Under the pieces are notes generated by a model that was not told the DNA's origin, ran no database searches, and saw nothing but the letters and a program-made list of their open reading frames with translations. Shown piece after piece: positions 32,111-42,340 of a stretch of 64,000 nucleotides of DNA. Source of the stretch: Zopfochytrium polystomum. Its lineage: Eukaryota > Chytridiomycota > Chytridiomycetes > Chytridiales > Chytridiaceae. Every line of letters starts with the position of its first letter. The stretch's first letter is position 1. The stretch is from assembly GCA_025765615.1 (NCBI GenBank), contig JAIVFJ010000121.1:124001-188000 (forward strand), in the 5' to 3' direction. A program made the position numbers and the translations under genes.

Positions 32111-32924
32111 ACCAAAGCCTATTGGGACATGAGGATAGGAAACGTTTTTCTTGTTTTTGGTAACCCAGCTCCTGAGATAACAAGTTTAGCCAAACTAATC
32201 TCACTCTTCAAACAAACTGTTTGTCAAAACAACAATGGTAAGCGACGCATCGAGCTGGCAAATCAAAGAGAAGGGATACCTCCACTGCAGTCCCAGAGGT
32301 CAACGCACTAACCGCAAATGTTGCACAAGTTCACTACACCCACCCCCAAGGCCGTGGTGGCTATCGACCGCTTCAAACCAAGGCCTCAGCCATACACCTC
32401 ACAACACTACAGTGGCTTTGGTAGAGGGTCCATTCCACTCTCTCAAGGAAGTTGGCGACCCCAGCATACGGGATGGCAACAGCAGCAAAGTGAATGGCGA
32501 CCACAGCAACCATTCTGTCCACACCAGAGCCAGGCATCTGCAAATGTCACCTGCAACAATTGCAGTCGTTGTGGACATTGTGCAAGGGAATGTCCTTCAG
32601 CTCCAAACTTGCAGGTGTGGATGCCTCAGCAATCCCAACAGGCACTCCTAACGTACATGTACCAGCAGACAGTGATTGGGACGAACAACAGAGTCAGCAG
32701 TTTGCAAGTGAACAGCAGTTATGGGAAGAGACTTACAACTCACAGTTTGGCGGCCAAAGAGACAACAACCACCAACAGGATTTTTGGATGGCCCGGGAGT
32801 GATCCGGGCATTTGCAGTTTACATTCCACCTCCTGTTACTTCCTTTCCTCTCCTTACTGATAACAGTTGCAATGTTACTACTCTTCGTGATTTCTCCTTC
32901 TTTATCCCATCAACCTTCAACAAC
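32110..32924 (+). pseudogene. copia gag fragment with zinc knuckle and protease start
   Basis: Gag text includes VFLVFGNPAPEITSLAKLIS and a Gln-rich stretch. Then comes a CX2CX4HX4C zinc knuckle (CNNCSRCGHCARECP) near 32550-32595, which would bind the element RNA. Protease follows at about 32780-32920 (PLLTDNSCNVTTLRDFSFFI), where the usual Asp-Ser/Thr-Gly is Asp-Asn-Ser. A family C LTR interrupts the protease at 32925. Several frame changes make it non-functional. Confidence 0.8.
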
Positions 32925-33233
32925 TGTCAGGAACATGGCAGACAGGACAAGGCAGACAAAGGAACTGAGAGGAGTGATGATTGTATTGGAAACAATAATT
33001 CACTTGAGGGATGGGACAGGTCCCCCATCCCCCTTTTATACCTTTTGAGAGTCTTCCTTGTCAAGACCCAAAGAAAGTTCCAGTAAGAGCAATTAGCAAT
33101 ACAATGATACCAAATGATACCAATGACAACAAGACAAGTCAGGAGAGCAAAGAAGGTTCCAGAAGGTTCCACAAGGTCCCATGAAGGAATGTTCTAGAAG
33201 GTTCCAGAGGTTTCCAGAGGGTGATTCATAACA
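32925..33233 (-). mobile_element. solo LTR, family C (left arm)
   Basis: A 309-bp element reading TGTTATGAATCACCC to GTTCCTGACA on the minus strand, with perfect ACAAC duplications at 32920-32924 and 33234-33238. It contains a TATAAAAGG box and short repeated GGAACCTTCT motifs. It has no sequence relation to LTR A or B that I can see. Confidence 0.9.
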
Positions 33234-33480
33234 ACAACTAAAAATCCAGCGTGCACATCGCAAAGAAAGGCCCACTTCTCAACTGCGAGGGCTCAGGCGT
33301 TGCAAATTCCTCGTGCAAACAACATCACTCTCATTATTGAAGGCACGCAGTTTGCTCCAGAATGCCCAGTCAACGTTATTGCCGACAGGGACTCCAGCTT
33401 TTATAGTTACTATCCCTTGGCACGAGACCTCGAACCACGTGTTATTCACTGCAGCTGTCATGAAGAAGGTGACTGATGAA
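33234..33480 (+). pseudogene. protease remnant continuing after the family C LTR
   Basis: The peptide after the LTR (residues near KERPTSQLRG) aligns with the family B protease read from 34120 on the minus strand, where RIAKEGPIYL is found. It thus continues the protease interrupted at 32924. Stops and shifts are present. Confidence 0.55.
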
Positions 33481-33519
33481 ATCCCACCTAGGACTGGAGG
33501 GGACTTGGTGTGTGTGGAG

Positions 33520-33605
33520 ATGAAGAGAGAGAGAGAGAGAGAGAGAGCAGTGATGATGGAAAAGGGAGAGGAGTGAGAGGATGGAGAGAGGAGAGAGGAG
33601 TGAGT
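33520..33605. repeat. GA-rich microsatellite (left arm)
   Basis: GA run at 33525-33547 followed by GAGGAGTGAGAGGATGGAGA-type purine repeats. A mirror copy lies at about 44315-44400. Confidence 0.8.
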
Positions 33606-33606
33606 G

Positions 33607-35578
33607 TCAGAGAGGGAAGAGAGAGCAAATGGAGGAAGAGTCAGTAACGGGTGTAGTGTACCTTGTGGGTCGAATCTCAACAAAGGCTGTGCGTATACTG
33701 AGTGTATCAACTGGTTCTGCAGAGCTGAAGAGGTTGTAAAATTTACTGGCGCAGTGTGCAATAAATTGTTTGCTGTAGTTGAAGTTGGAGTTTGCTGCTG
33801 TTGGGAACCATTGGAGACCATGTCTGAGAATCATTTGAAGAACAGCTGGATCTCCTTTCTTGGGACTGCTACGATAAATTGTACCAGGTTGAAGGTCTCG
33901 TGCAAGATGGAAGAAGCCACATAGTTGTAGGTCCCGATCAGTGACCAAGTTTCCAGGACATTCTGGAGCAAATTGGGCTCCTTAAATTATAAGTGTGATA
34001 TTATTGGCAAGTGGTATGAGGGCTGTGCCGAATCCTTCACAAGTAAATTGGTCCTTCTTTGGCAATACGCATGCTGGATTTCTGCTGAGTATAAGTATAG
34101 GGAATGAAGAGAGAGAAATCTCGAAGCGTTGTGACATTGCAACCGTTGTCGATGAGTACAGGAAAAGAAATTGGAAGGGAAGGGACATTAACTGCAAATG
34201 CCCGGATTACTCCTGGGCCATCCAAAATCTTGTTGACTTTCATCTTGTTTGGTCTGATTGGAGTTGCGTTTCCATCCACAATTGCTGTTCTGCAGCATAC
34301 TGCTCACTTTGCTGGTCATCCCAATCACCGTTCTGTTGTAGAAGTGCTTGGTTTTAAGGCATCTGCTGTTGTGAAGGGTTAGGTTGCTGGAGGAAGAACG
34401 CATTTGAATTTGCCGGTGGTTGATGCTGTTGCTGTTGCTGCAATTGCTGAAAATGTGTTGGCACACTGTCAAGCGACATGACCATAGCCTCCACACGCAT
34501 GACATTGGATTCCAAAAGGCTGTTGCTGTGCAGGGTACCAACACCCCCCAGAGCCATTGCGGTACCACCAGTTGCTGTTCCACGTGAACTTAGTCCTCGC
34601 CATGTTCCTCAGCCTCGGCCAAAACCACCATATGGGCGCAGTGTGTACTGTTGGGACTGAGGGGTTTGGTACTGCAAGGTTGTTGGGTGGATATTAGGAT
34701 GCGGCTGGTACTGCTGAGGTTTATGGTAACTGCCACGACGACAGAGTTGACTATAGTGTACTTTTGGCCGAATAATTACATTCGCTGTTGGTGTAGTGAC
34801 TTCTGGAATGGCTGTTGTCAGATCCCGCTCCTGTTGTGCTGCAAGTCGATCCCGCCTCTCATCATATGTATTTTGGCGGGCGGTAGATTTAAATAAGGTG
34901 ATTAGTTTAGTCAATGATGAAACAGAAGTAATAGGATTCCCTGCAAACATGAACATGTTGGCAACACCCATATCGATTAGCGTGTTGTTCAGGGCAGATG
35001 ATGCAACTGCGGATTTCCACTGATGAACTTTCTGCAAAGCTCTCTACTTTGTGGTAAGCTGTAATGAAGCACATTGCAAATGATTCGGATGATTCTGCAG
35101 GTTCCATTTTTATATGTTCGAAATCATCGATAATTTCCTTTGCTAATCCTTGATCTGTTGTTCGACATGCAGTCGCAATTTCTCCAAGCAGTGTGTAGGC
35201 AAATATCTGCCCTCGTCAGGGGAACTGTGGTAGAAGCTCAGGTTCAACATGTCGTCGAATGAGAAGGATACAGTATGCGTTCTGGTCTTCTGTCCCTGGG
35301 AACCATTTGACTGGCTCACGCCCGTCTCGTGCAAATGCATAATGCTCGCCGTGGTTGGGCCCCCTGCGTACTCTGCATGTTGGGCCGACATTAGGATCAT
35401 TGGGGTCCACTTGATCATTGTGTAATACGTTAATTCAGTCTGGGTCAACGCAGTGGCGGAGACCATTGCTTTTGTTGGATAGTTCTGAAATTAGGTTGTC
35501 CAGCCAATCTCCAAAATTTGCTGCGCCTTTGAGGATGGGGAATGCACGGGAAGACTTGATTTGATCACACTCGCTCAT
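33607..35578 (-). pseudogene. family B copia gag and protease, left copy
   Basis: Minus-strand reading starts at ATG 35578 (MSECDQIKSSRAFPILKGAA, a copia gag start with the FxGxxxxxWLxxL pattern). It continues through GLAKEIIDDFEHIKMEPAES and MGVANMFMFAGNPITSVSSL to a Gln-rich zinc-knuckle region and then protease (FPVLIDNGCNVTTLRDFSLF), where the motif is Asp-Asn-Gly. Frames change several times. The 5' LTR is at 36455-36702 and the leader lies at 35579-36440. Integrase, RT and RNase H of this element are not found. The right arm holds a near-identical copy starting at 42341. Confidence 0.8.
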
Positions 35579-36440
35579 GCTTGGGAGAAAAATGTGTGAG
35601 AGCTTTGCAGGAGAATAGAAATTTGAAAGGCAGTGATTTCCCTGATTTAGTGGTAACCCTTCGTAGGGAATAGTGGCAGTCTTTAAGTTGACACTCAACA
35701 AGCGTGACACGACACTTGATGGTCATGGTATGGGTGTGGATAGGTGGATAGGTGATGTAGCCAAGTTTGCACACGTGTGTAGTGACTTGAGGACGAGAAA
35801 AACAGACTTGTTACGGGGTTTGAAGCGAAAATTGAGTGACCAGATGGGCCAAAATGCAGATGCAGCTTAATATCCCACGAGGCCAAGGACGAATTAAGAG
35901 AATCACTGAGTTGCCCCACGTAGATCAGCAGTTGCTGAATGCAGAGAAATTGGTTTTAAGCGATTTGCTTGGGTTTTGGCTGAGTTGTGAATGTGTGAAG
36001 TTGCAGGCAACGAATTTCGATGGATTTGAGTGCTAATTGAACAGTAAAAACGCGGACAGCTGTTATTCTGCAAGGAACCAGTCGAAGATCACGATATTTG
36101 GTGGGTAGATAGAGCAAAAGGAGCACTTTTAAATGGTGGTAAGCGATTCCTAAAGCGATTGAAAGAAGTTGCAAACGTAAACTCTCGAAATTCGACGTTA
36201 TCAGGTGGCTGATGTTGTGGATGAGTGCTGTTACACGCTCTGCGACGCTGCTGCAGTGAAAAACGACCGTCAAAACGTCGTTAAAAGTGGTGTAGACGTG
36301 GTGGAATGGTGGGGGTACAAAAACTGAGCAAGTTGATAGTGTGATGGCGGGTGGCACTGCTTCTGTTTGCTCGTTCTGTGCGCTTTTCAAGTGTGTTGCT
36401 GTGTTCTGCACGTTGTTTATACTCCAGATGATTGGGATGT

Positions 36441-36454
36441 GTCACAATTTTGTA
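36441..36454 (-). promoter_or_regulatory. putative self-complementary primer-binding site, family B left copy
   Basis: Read on the minus strand, TACAAAATTGTGAC follows the LTR end directly. It is the exact reverse complement of the segment at 36572-36585 within the LTR. See the finding on self-priming. Confidence 0.6.
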
Positions 36455-36702
36455 TGAAAGAAATGACTGCTGCTGATTGTGGATGGTGGTGAACTACTCT
36501 GGTGGACTACTCTCTTGTGATGGTGAAGCTGAGATGGGAGACTGTTGTACAATGTATGCTGTTTGGCTTTTTACAAAATTGTGACAAAGACCAGGTGACA
36601 AAAAAAATGCACCAAATCCTCATCACAGTTGGTGCTCCCATGCACCAGAGTGTGAGGTGTTGCTCCTGCACACTGCTTACTGCAAAAACCCAAAATGTAA
36701 CA
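36455..36702 (-). mobile_element. 5' LTR of the left family B element
   Basis: A 248-bp LTR (TGTTACATTTTGGG to TTTCTTTCA, minus strand). It is inserted in an RNase H gene of another copia element, whose remainder continues at 36703. The TATAAAG found in other copies is TAAAAAG here. Confidence 0.88.
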
Positions 36703-36880
36703 CTGCACAGATATAGCTGGTTACTCCGACGCTGCCCACAGTGTCCACTCTGATGGGAAAACACAGCTTGGCTACTATGTTCTATTCAGAGGAACAGCTA
36801 TTACTTGGACATCTGTTTGGAGCAGCACTGCCATGCTGCACTGTAGGAAGCTGAATATGTTGAGATTCGACCCACGGGGT
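36703..36880 (+). pseudogene. copia RNase H fragment
   Basis: The plus frame reads IAGYSDAAHSVHSDGKTQLG, YYVLFRGTAITWTSVWSSTA, the typical copia RNase H layout. It is cut on the left by LTR B and breaks off on the right near 36860, where sequence related to the gag/protease end of family B (ATTCGACCCAC and GTACACTAC) begins. Confidence 0.7.
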
Positions 36881-37200
36881 ACACTACGCCCGTTACTGAT
36901 GATCCCTTTGAGAACTCCATCCAATCACATAGGATGGGGTGTTCGAAGGGCTCAGTAGATTCAATACTTGAATGGGGCGCTCGGAAGGGCTAATCTGTTC
37001 TCAATAAAAAGAGATAGGCAAAGGCGGCTGTTGTTCTAGCTTTGTTCATCCTACCGGTAGGAACAATGCAATTAGAACATGCACAAAAATGCTCAAACTA
37101 CGCACTCTGCACATGTACCACAGCACAGCAAGCATGCAGAAGCAGTGTACGACTGCCCAATGCTCCGGAATTCCGCTGGTCCACCAAGCCGCTACCTAGC

Positions 37201-38215
37201 ATGTCTTCTTCGACCCCCAAGGCTGTCCGCTTCTCTTCTTACGGCTACCAGGCTTGGGAACTGCATGTGGAAGAAGTCATCAAGCCGTTCATGGCATACA
37301 ATCTTGTTGCCAGCTTCCTCAAGCCTGATTACTTCGGTACATTCACCGAGCACTGCATCAAGGTCGGCATCAGCGCTGCTCCTCCCAGCATTGGTTCTCC
37401 CCCTGAATCCTCTGCAACGGCGGAGGCCAAGGCTGCGTACAGTGAGATGTACCGTCTGCACCACGCTGCCCTTGACAAGTACCACACTGGTATACGCCAA
37501 GAACACAAGACCTACAGGGAGCTTGAGGCCCAACACGACAAGGCGGTTGCTACCCTCGACTCCTGCTCGCACATTGAGGATGTGCGCTCCATGAATGCGG
37601 CAAACATCACCAACTGCGCTGATCGGTACAAGTGGCTCAATGACAAGTACGCCCTGCAGGACCACACTGGTTCACAGCAGGACAAGTGGCTTGCGACTTA
37701 CAGTCGTTTGGCAAAACCCAGAGACTCTGGTTCAGCAGTCCAGGAGTGGTACACCACTCTGACCACACTGGTCACAGATTGGCCGAAGCATTTCAAATGT
37801 ACTGCCACCACTTGCAGGGGTGTGACAAACATCCTGCGTTCTGCCATCATCCACAAAGCAAGGGAAACGCTGCCTGGACATGAAATCTTCTCTGGCGTTC
37901 GTCAAAATCTTCTCAAAGGGCTGTCAGGCTACGCCAACACCAGCGATCTCGTCAAGGAGTTGACAAACTGCCACACGCTGTACCAGCAAAGCAAAGAGAA
38001 GAACAGCAGACACTCTGCTCACCATGGCACTTCTGAGATGGAAACAGCTGCTTCAGCAAAGACCTCAGTGGCAACCAAGAAGTGCAAGATCGGTGAGGCA
38101 CTCAACGGCAAGCCTACTTGTGACCTTCATGGAATCTGGGTCTCACACTCTCGTGAGGAATGCCTCAAGTTCCCTCACGGGAAGTCAGAGCCAGCTACTA
38201 TCCCAAATCTACTCA
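37201..38215 (+). pseudogene. copia gag of a further family
   Basis: From ATG 37201 (MSSSTPKAVRFSSYGYQAWE) the frame is open to 38259. It has the copia gag layout and ends with a Cys/His knuckle-like motif (CDLHGIWVSHSREECLKFPH). Near 38215 it passes directly into the last part of an RNase H gene in another frame, so integrase and RT have been lost. The leader has the palindrome CTACCGGTAG near 37032. No LTR matching this gag is seen upstream. Confidence 0.75.
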
Positions 38216-38470
38216 GCACTTCAACTTCTGTCTCCAACTCCTCTTGTCATCTACACTGACAACATTGGTGTGATCAACTTCAGCTCAAATGATCTTTACA
38301 CCAATAGGTCAAAGCATAACCTGGTAAAGTATCATTATATTCGAGAACTTGTGGAACAAAAGGTAGTAAGGCCTGAATGGACTGCTGGAGGAGAACAGCC
38401 TGCGGACTATATGACGAAATCTCTCTCAGCTATTCTCAGTGAATACCGTCTGAGTCGCATTGGTCTTTGA
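38216..38470 (+). pseudogene. copia RNase H C-terminal part
   Basis: The frame ending at 38470 reads PLVIYTDNIGVINFSSND, RSKHNLVKYHYIRELVEQKV and GEQPADYMTKSLSA, matching the end of copia RNase H. It is followed by about 270 bp of 3' untranslated sequence, a polypurine tract and LTR A. Confidence 0.8.
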
Positions 38471-38740
38471 TTCTTTTCTTACCTCTGATTCATTTTTTTT
38501 GATCTGTGAAGCTGTTTTCTTCTTTGTTCTTTTTCATTACTTTGACTCATTTTCTTTTACCTCTGAAGTTCAATATGTGCCCCCATCCATTTTTGTTAGT
38601 GTGGTCTGTCCTTTCTGTTCTGCCATCTGATGGCCAGTCATAATTGTTTGTGATTCTTCTTTCTCCGGTGTACGGTTTCCTTAAGTTGACTATGGCTTAA
38701 GGTTTTCCTCCGTGCCGGCCTTTGCTCCTGCCCACAGCTT

Positions 38741-38749
38741 AGGGGGGAG
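38741..38749 (+). promoter_or_regulatory. polypurine tract
   Basis: AGGGGGGAG immediately precedes the TGTTAG start of LTR A at 38750, as expected for the plus-strand primer of an LTR retrotransposon. The same string occurs at 49046-49054. Confidence 0.8.
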
Positions 38750-38960
38750 TGTTAGTTTTGGGTCTTTTGGTGTAAGCAGTGTGCAGGAGCTTTCACCTGA
38801 TACTGCTCTGCAAGGATGACTTGCAGCATTTTGCAAGTGATGGTCCTTGTAACAGTTTTGTATAAAGACAAACACAAGACTGACAGAAGCCAAGCTCAAC
38901 CTCCCACCACCACCACCTTCAGTAGTGTACTACCTCCATCTCCACAGCAGCACAACCCAT
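38750..38960 (+). mobile_element. 3' LTR, family A, 3'-truncated
   Basis: Matches LTR A up to AGTAGTGTAC at 38930; a rearranged stretch then matches loosely to about 38960. The canonical TTCTTTCA end is missing. It joins an RT gene in the opposite orientation. Confidence 0.8.
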
Positions 38961-39899
38961 AGATAATCCAGCCCAACGAATAACTCTTCGGTGTAAGCTT
39001 GTTGATGCAAGTAGATGCCAGTTGGAGTTCGATGAACTTCCATATTCAGTAGGTCTTGATATGACCTAGTTCACAGAGCTCATAGAAGGATTGTAGCAAA
39101 GCGATGGTAGATGTGATTTCCTCTGTCTGTCCAAAGAAACAAATATCATCGACAAGATAGCAATGAAAATAACACGTTCCTTTGTGTGCTTGAAGAGGAT
39201 GCATGGATCTGCTGCGCTTTGTTGGTAGCTGGCAGACTTGAGACGACCAATGAGTTCCAGGTACCAACAATGCCCTGCTTGCTTGATACAGTTGACAGCC
39301 TTGTGCAAAAGCAAGACCTTGCCATCAGAACAGTAGCCATCTGGTTGTTCCATGTAGATGGGGACATCAAGTTTGCTGTTGAGGTAGGCATTGCTAATAT
39401 CGACCATGGCTGTGTCCCAACCGTTTGAGGCTGTGATAGCAAGGAGCCATCGTAGGCTGTTGATGCGAACAACAGGAGAGTGAGTGTTCCAGAAATCAAT
39501 GCCTCGGCACTGTGTAAAGCGCTTAGCCACAAGCCGTGTGTGAAAGCGCTCAATGTTGCCATCTGGTCAAAGCTTGACCTTGTAGACCCATTTGTTCTGC
39601 AAGATATTGACATTCTTGGGTCGATTAACAACTTCGAAAGTTGCAAGCATTCTGAGGGCGTCAATCTCTGTCTACTCTGCTGCTATCCACTCTTTGGACC
39701 ACTTTCCACTCATGGCCTCAGTGTGTGTTGCCAGGCTAGGCATGGCTAGACATTCGACACTGGTCAAATAAATATCCAGATCGAGTATGTTTTGGAGATG
39801 GGCTGCGCATAGGACTGCATGGTGATTTGTGCACATGTGTAGGTGGAGGCTCTGGTGGTGGCACTTGAGGTGGTAGGTCTCTAGTTGGTGTTTCAGCAA
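38960..39899 (-). pseudogene. copia reverse transcriptase fragment
   Basis: Reading leftwards from 39899: EAMSGKWSKEWIAAE, a stretch with NKWVYKVKLRPDGN, then GWDTAMVDISNAYLNSKLDV, MEQPDGYCSDGKVLLLHKAV and CILFKHTKERV. A frameshift at about 39175 leads to HCYLVDDICFFGQTEE, the catalytic Asp-Asp block. The fragment ends at the truncated LTR near 38960. The integrase and RNase H are absent. Frame changes and stops indicate an inactive copy. Confidence 0.8.
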
Positions 39900-40002
39900 T
39901 TGTTGTCTTCAGGGGTAGGCTTTGGTAAAGTTAGTAAAATTACAGAGGTGTTTGTGAGTATTAGGATGCAGAAAAAGGAAATAGAGAAATCATTGGCAGG
40001 TG

Positions 40003-40365
40003 AGCTTTCTGCACGATGCAGCCTGGGACACACCCTGTGCCAGAGAGTCCTCTCTTCCTCTCTCCACAGCCCGCCTTCTGCACTTTCCCCTGTGCGTAAT
40101 GTCAGGCGCCAAGGGACCTATCTCCCCTGGTGGTGTTCCTTACAGAATGAGCTCCCCAAACAGGCATCCATCCCTTTTGACTTGGGTCCACGCCACACTA
40201 GCTCCTGCAGGGTTGGTATGGCCCAGGGCCTTCAGTTGCGCCACCCACGTCACTCCCAGCCGAGAGTGCACCTGTAGTCACAGAGCCAGTCGCCGCCCCC
40301 ACTCATCCGATTGGTCCCCTGACTTTAGTGCTTGTAGGTAAGGCCCACTGGAGATGGCGTTAATT
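40003..40365 (+). repeat. dispersed repeat R, copy 1
   Basis: Diverged relative, in opposite orientation, of 50525-50870. Shared features include TGAGC..TGCACGATG at the start, AGAATGAGCTCCC-like text in the middle, and AAGGCCCACTGGAGATGGCGTTAATTG-like text at the end. No ORF or LTR features; it may be a SINE or another non-coding element. Confidence 0.6.
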
Positions 40366-41131
40366 GCGGGTAACCTGGAGTCCAACCTGTGGTGCGGCCA
40401 ACTCCAACACTTCGTGCTGTACATCATTATCTGATTCACTTTCACTGCCCCCAAACCTTATTCACACTTCTTGTTCACACATGCTTCAAGTTGACAATCT
40501 CTCTTTCTTCAGACAGTGAATGGTTGATTGGCGCTGCCAGTTGTGGGAATAGCTGGGCTTGAAGACATTTGTGGTCCAAGTGATTGCCATTCCAGGTCCA
40601 ATCGTCTCTGCTTCGATTCGAGATTGGCTGAAGGAAGTCTGTGCCCAAGTGTGCAGTCTATATTGTGAAGAAAATGCTGAAGGAAGATTCTAAGTGGTGT
40701 TTGGTTTTCTGCGTTACTTGGATTGCGGGTGCTGCAAGTTGATCTTCCTGAAGTGTTGTGGGCTGATGAGCGAGCGAGGTCACAGTTCTTCCTGAAGAGC
40801 AAAGCATGCTGATGAACAGTGCTAAAGTGCTGAAGTGATGACAGCTGTCTTTGAGGACCATGAGGTCATCCAATCAATGTGCGATAACTCCACTTGCTCC
40901 AAGTCAAGTGAAAAGCTCAGTAACCAATGTTCGGCTTTCTGACCGAGCAACTGATGTTCGAGTTTCTGGTCGAGACAGCTGACCGACCATTGTTCGACTT
41001 TCTGACTGAGTAACTGATGTTTGAGTTTCTGATCGAATGTGCTTGATAGACCATCAAAGAATAGACAGTGTAATCTCTTCTGCACGCTTGGGTGTCGTGT
41101 TATAGGTGGAAATCGCTTGTGGGAGGATAAG
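40366..41131. other. retrotransposon-zone filler with a short tandem repeat
   Basis: I see no coding sequence. At about 40920-41037 a roughly 30-bp unit built on TGTTCGAGTTTCTGGTCGA recurs about four times with divergence. Confidence 0.6.
40920..41037. repeat. degenerate tandem repeat of about 30 bp, four units
   Basis: Units alternate CTGATGTTCGAGTTTCTGGT and ATTGTTCGACTTTCTGACTG forms. On the minus strand they read as repeated QKLEHQLLGQKAEHW-type peptide, which is probably incidental. Confidence 0.7.
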
Positions 41132-41377
41132 TGTTAGATTTTGAGCTTTTGCAGTATGCAGTGTGCAGGAGCAACACCTCACACTGTGGTGCATGGGAGC
41201 ACCAACTGTGATGAGGATTTGGTGCATTTTTTGTCACCTGGTCTTTGTCACAATTTTGTATAAAGCCAAACAGCATACATTGTACAACAGTCTCCCATCT
41301 CAGCTTCACCATCACAAGAGAGTAGTCCACCAGAGTAGTTCACCACCATCCACAAACAGCAGCAGTCATTTCTTTCA
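41132..41377 (+). mobile_element. 5' LTR of the right family B element
   Basis: A 246-bp LTR from TGTTAG (41132) to TTTCTTTCA (41377). It contains GTCACAATTTTGTA at 41247-41260, immediately followed by TAAAG, which could serve as a TATA box. Internal sequence of the element starts at 41378. Confidence 0.92.
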
Positions 41378-41391
41378 TACAAAATTGTGAC
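41378..41391 (+). promoter_or_regulatory. putative self-complementary primer-binding site, family B right copy
   Basis: TACAAAATTGTGAC starts at the first base after the LTR and is the exact reverse complement of 41247-41260. It is followed by CCATCCCGG. Confidence 0.65.
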
Positions 41392-42340
41392 CCATCCCGG
41401 TCACTTGGAGTAGAGATCAGTGGAGACTAAGGAGAACGAGCAGAACGCATAGCAACAACAAGGGGGGCGTGCAGAACGAGTAAACAAACAGTGCCACTCA
41501 CCACCACACATCACCAGCATCACTACCTGCAGAACCAACACCTTCAATTTTTGTCCTTCACACCTCCCCCCGCCGCCCACACCACTTTTAGCAGTGGAGA
41601 AGACGTTTTTGACAGTCGTTTTTGTAGCAGAAGCGTCGTTTGACAAGTAGAATCAATCATTCACAAAATCAGGCACATTGAAAAGTGCAAAAATCGACTG
41701 AAACCCGGCTTCCAAGTCTGCCAACTTCCTTCAATTGCGTTGGGAATCGCTTACCACCACAGCAAAGAGCTACTTCCACACTATCTATCCACCAAACGTC
41801 GTGATCCTTGACTGGTTCCTTGCAGAATAACAGCTGTCCGCGTTTTTACTCTCCCACTAGCCATTAGCGCCATATTCGTCAAAAATTCGTTACTTTGAGC
41901 TTCCCACCAACACAACTCAGCCAAAACTCCACCAATTCACTTCAAACCAATTTTCCTGCATTCTACAGCTTCGGATCTACTCGATTCAACTCAGTGATCC
42001 TCCAAATTGATCCTCTACGTCGTAGGATGTTCAATTTTGCTGTGTAGCTACATTTCGCGCTATTTAGCAGTGCCACCACTCATTTCTCATTCACAACTCG
42101 TTTCTTATCGTGACAAGTCTGTTTTTCTCAACACCAACTCGTTACACACACCTGCTACACCTATTCACACCGATATCTCGACATCAAAGCATCATACTGA
42201 ATTTGTTTAGGGCTTATTGAACAGTTCCACACTCATATTATCTGCACAAGAGGTCTCAAAATCCGCCACTAAATCAGGGAAATCACTGCCTTTCAAATTT
42301 CTATTCTCCTGCAAAGCTCTCACACATTTTTCTCCCAAGC
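41392..42340 (+). mobile_element. leader region of the right family B element
   Basis: Non-coding between primer site and gag start. It aligns with 35579-36440 (reverse complement) only patchily, for example around TTCCTTGCAGAATAACAGCT, in contrast with the near-identity beyond 42266. Confidence 0.7.

Larger units (their letters stand above)
30977..35653. repeat. left arm of a large inverted repeat
   Basis: The arm is the near-identical reverse complement of 42266-46942. Coordinates of matching points sum to 77913-77920 along the whole length, so only a few indels separate the arms. Several predicted peptides of 60 to 142 residues are identical in both arms. Inside 35653 the similarity drops sharply to a diverged leader sequence. 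Confidence 0.9.
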
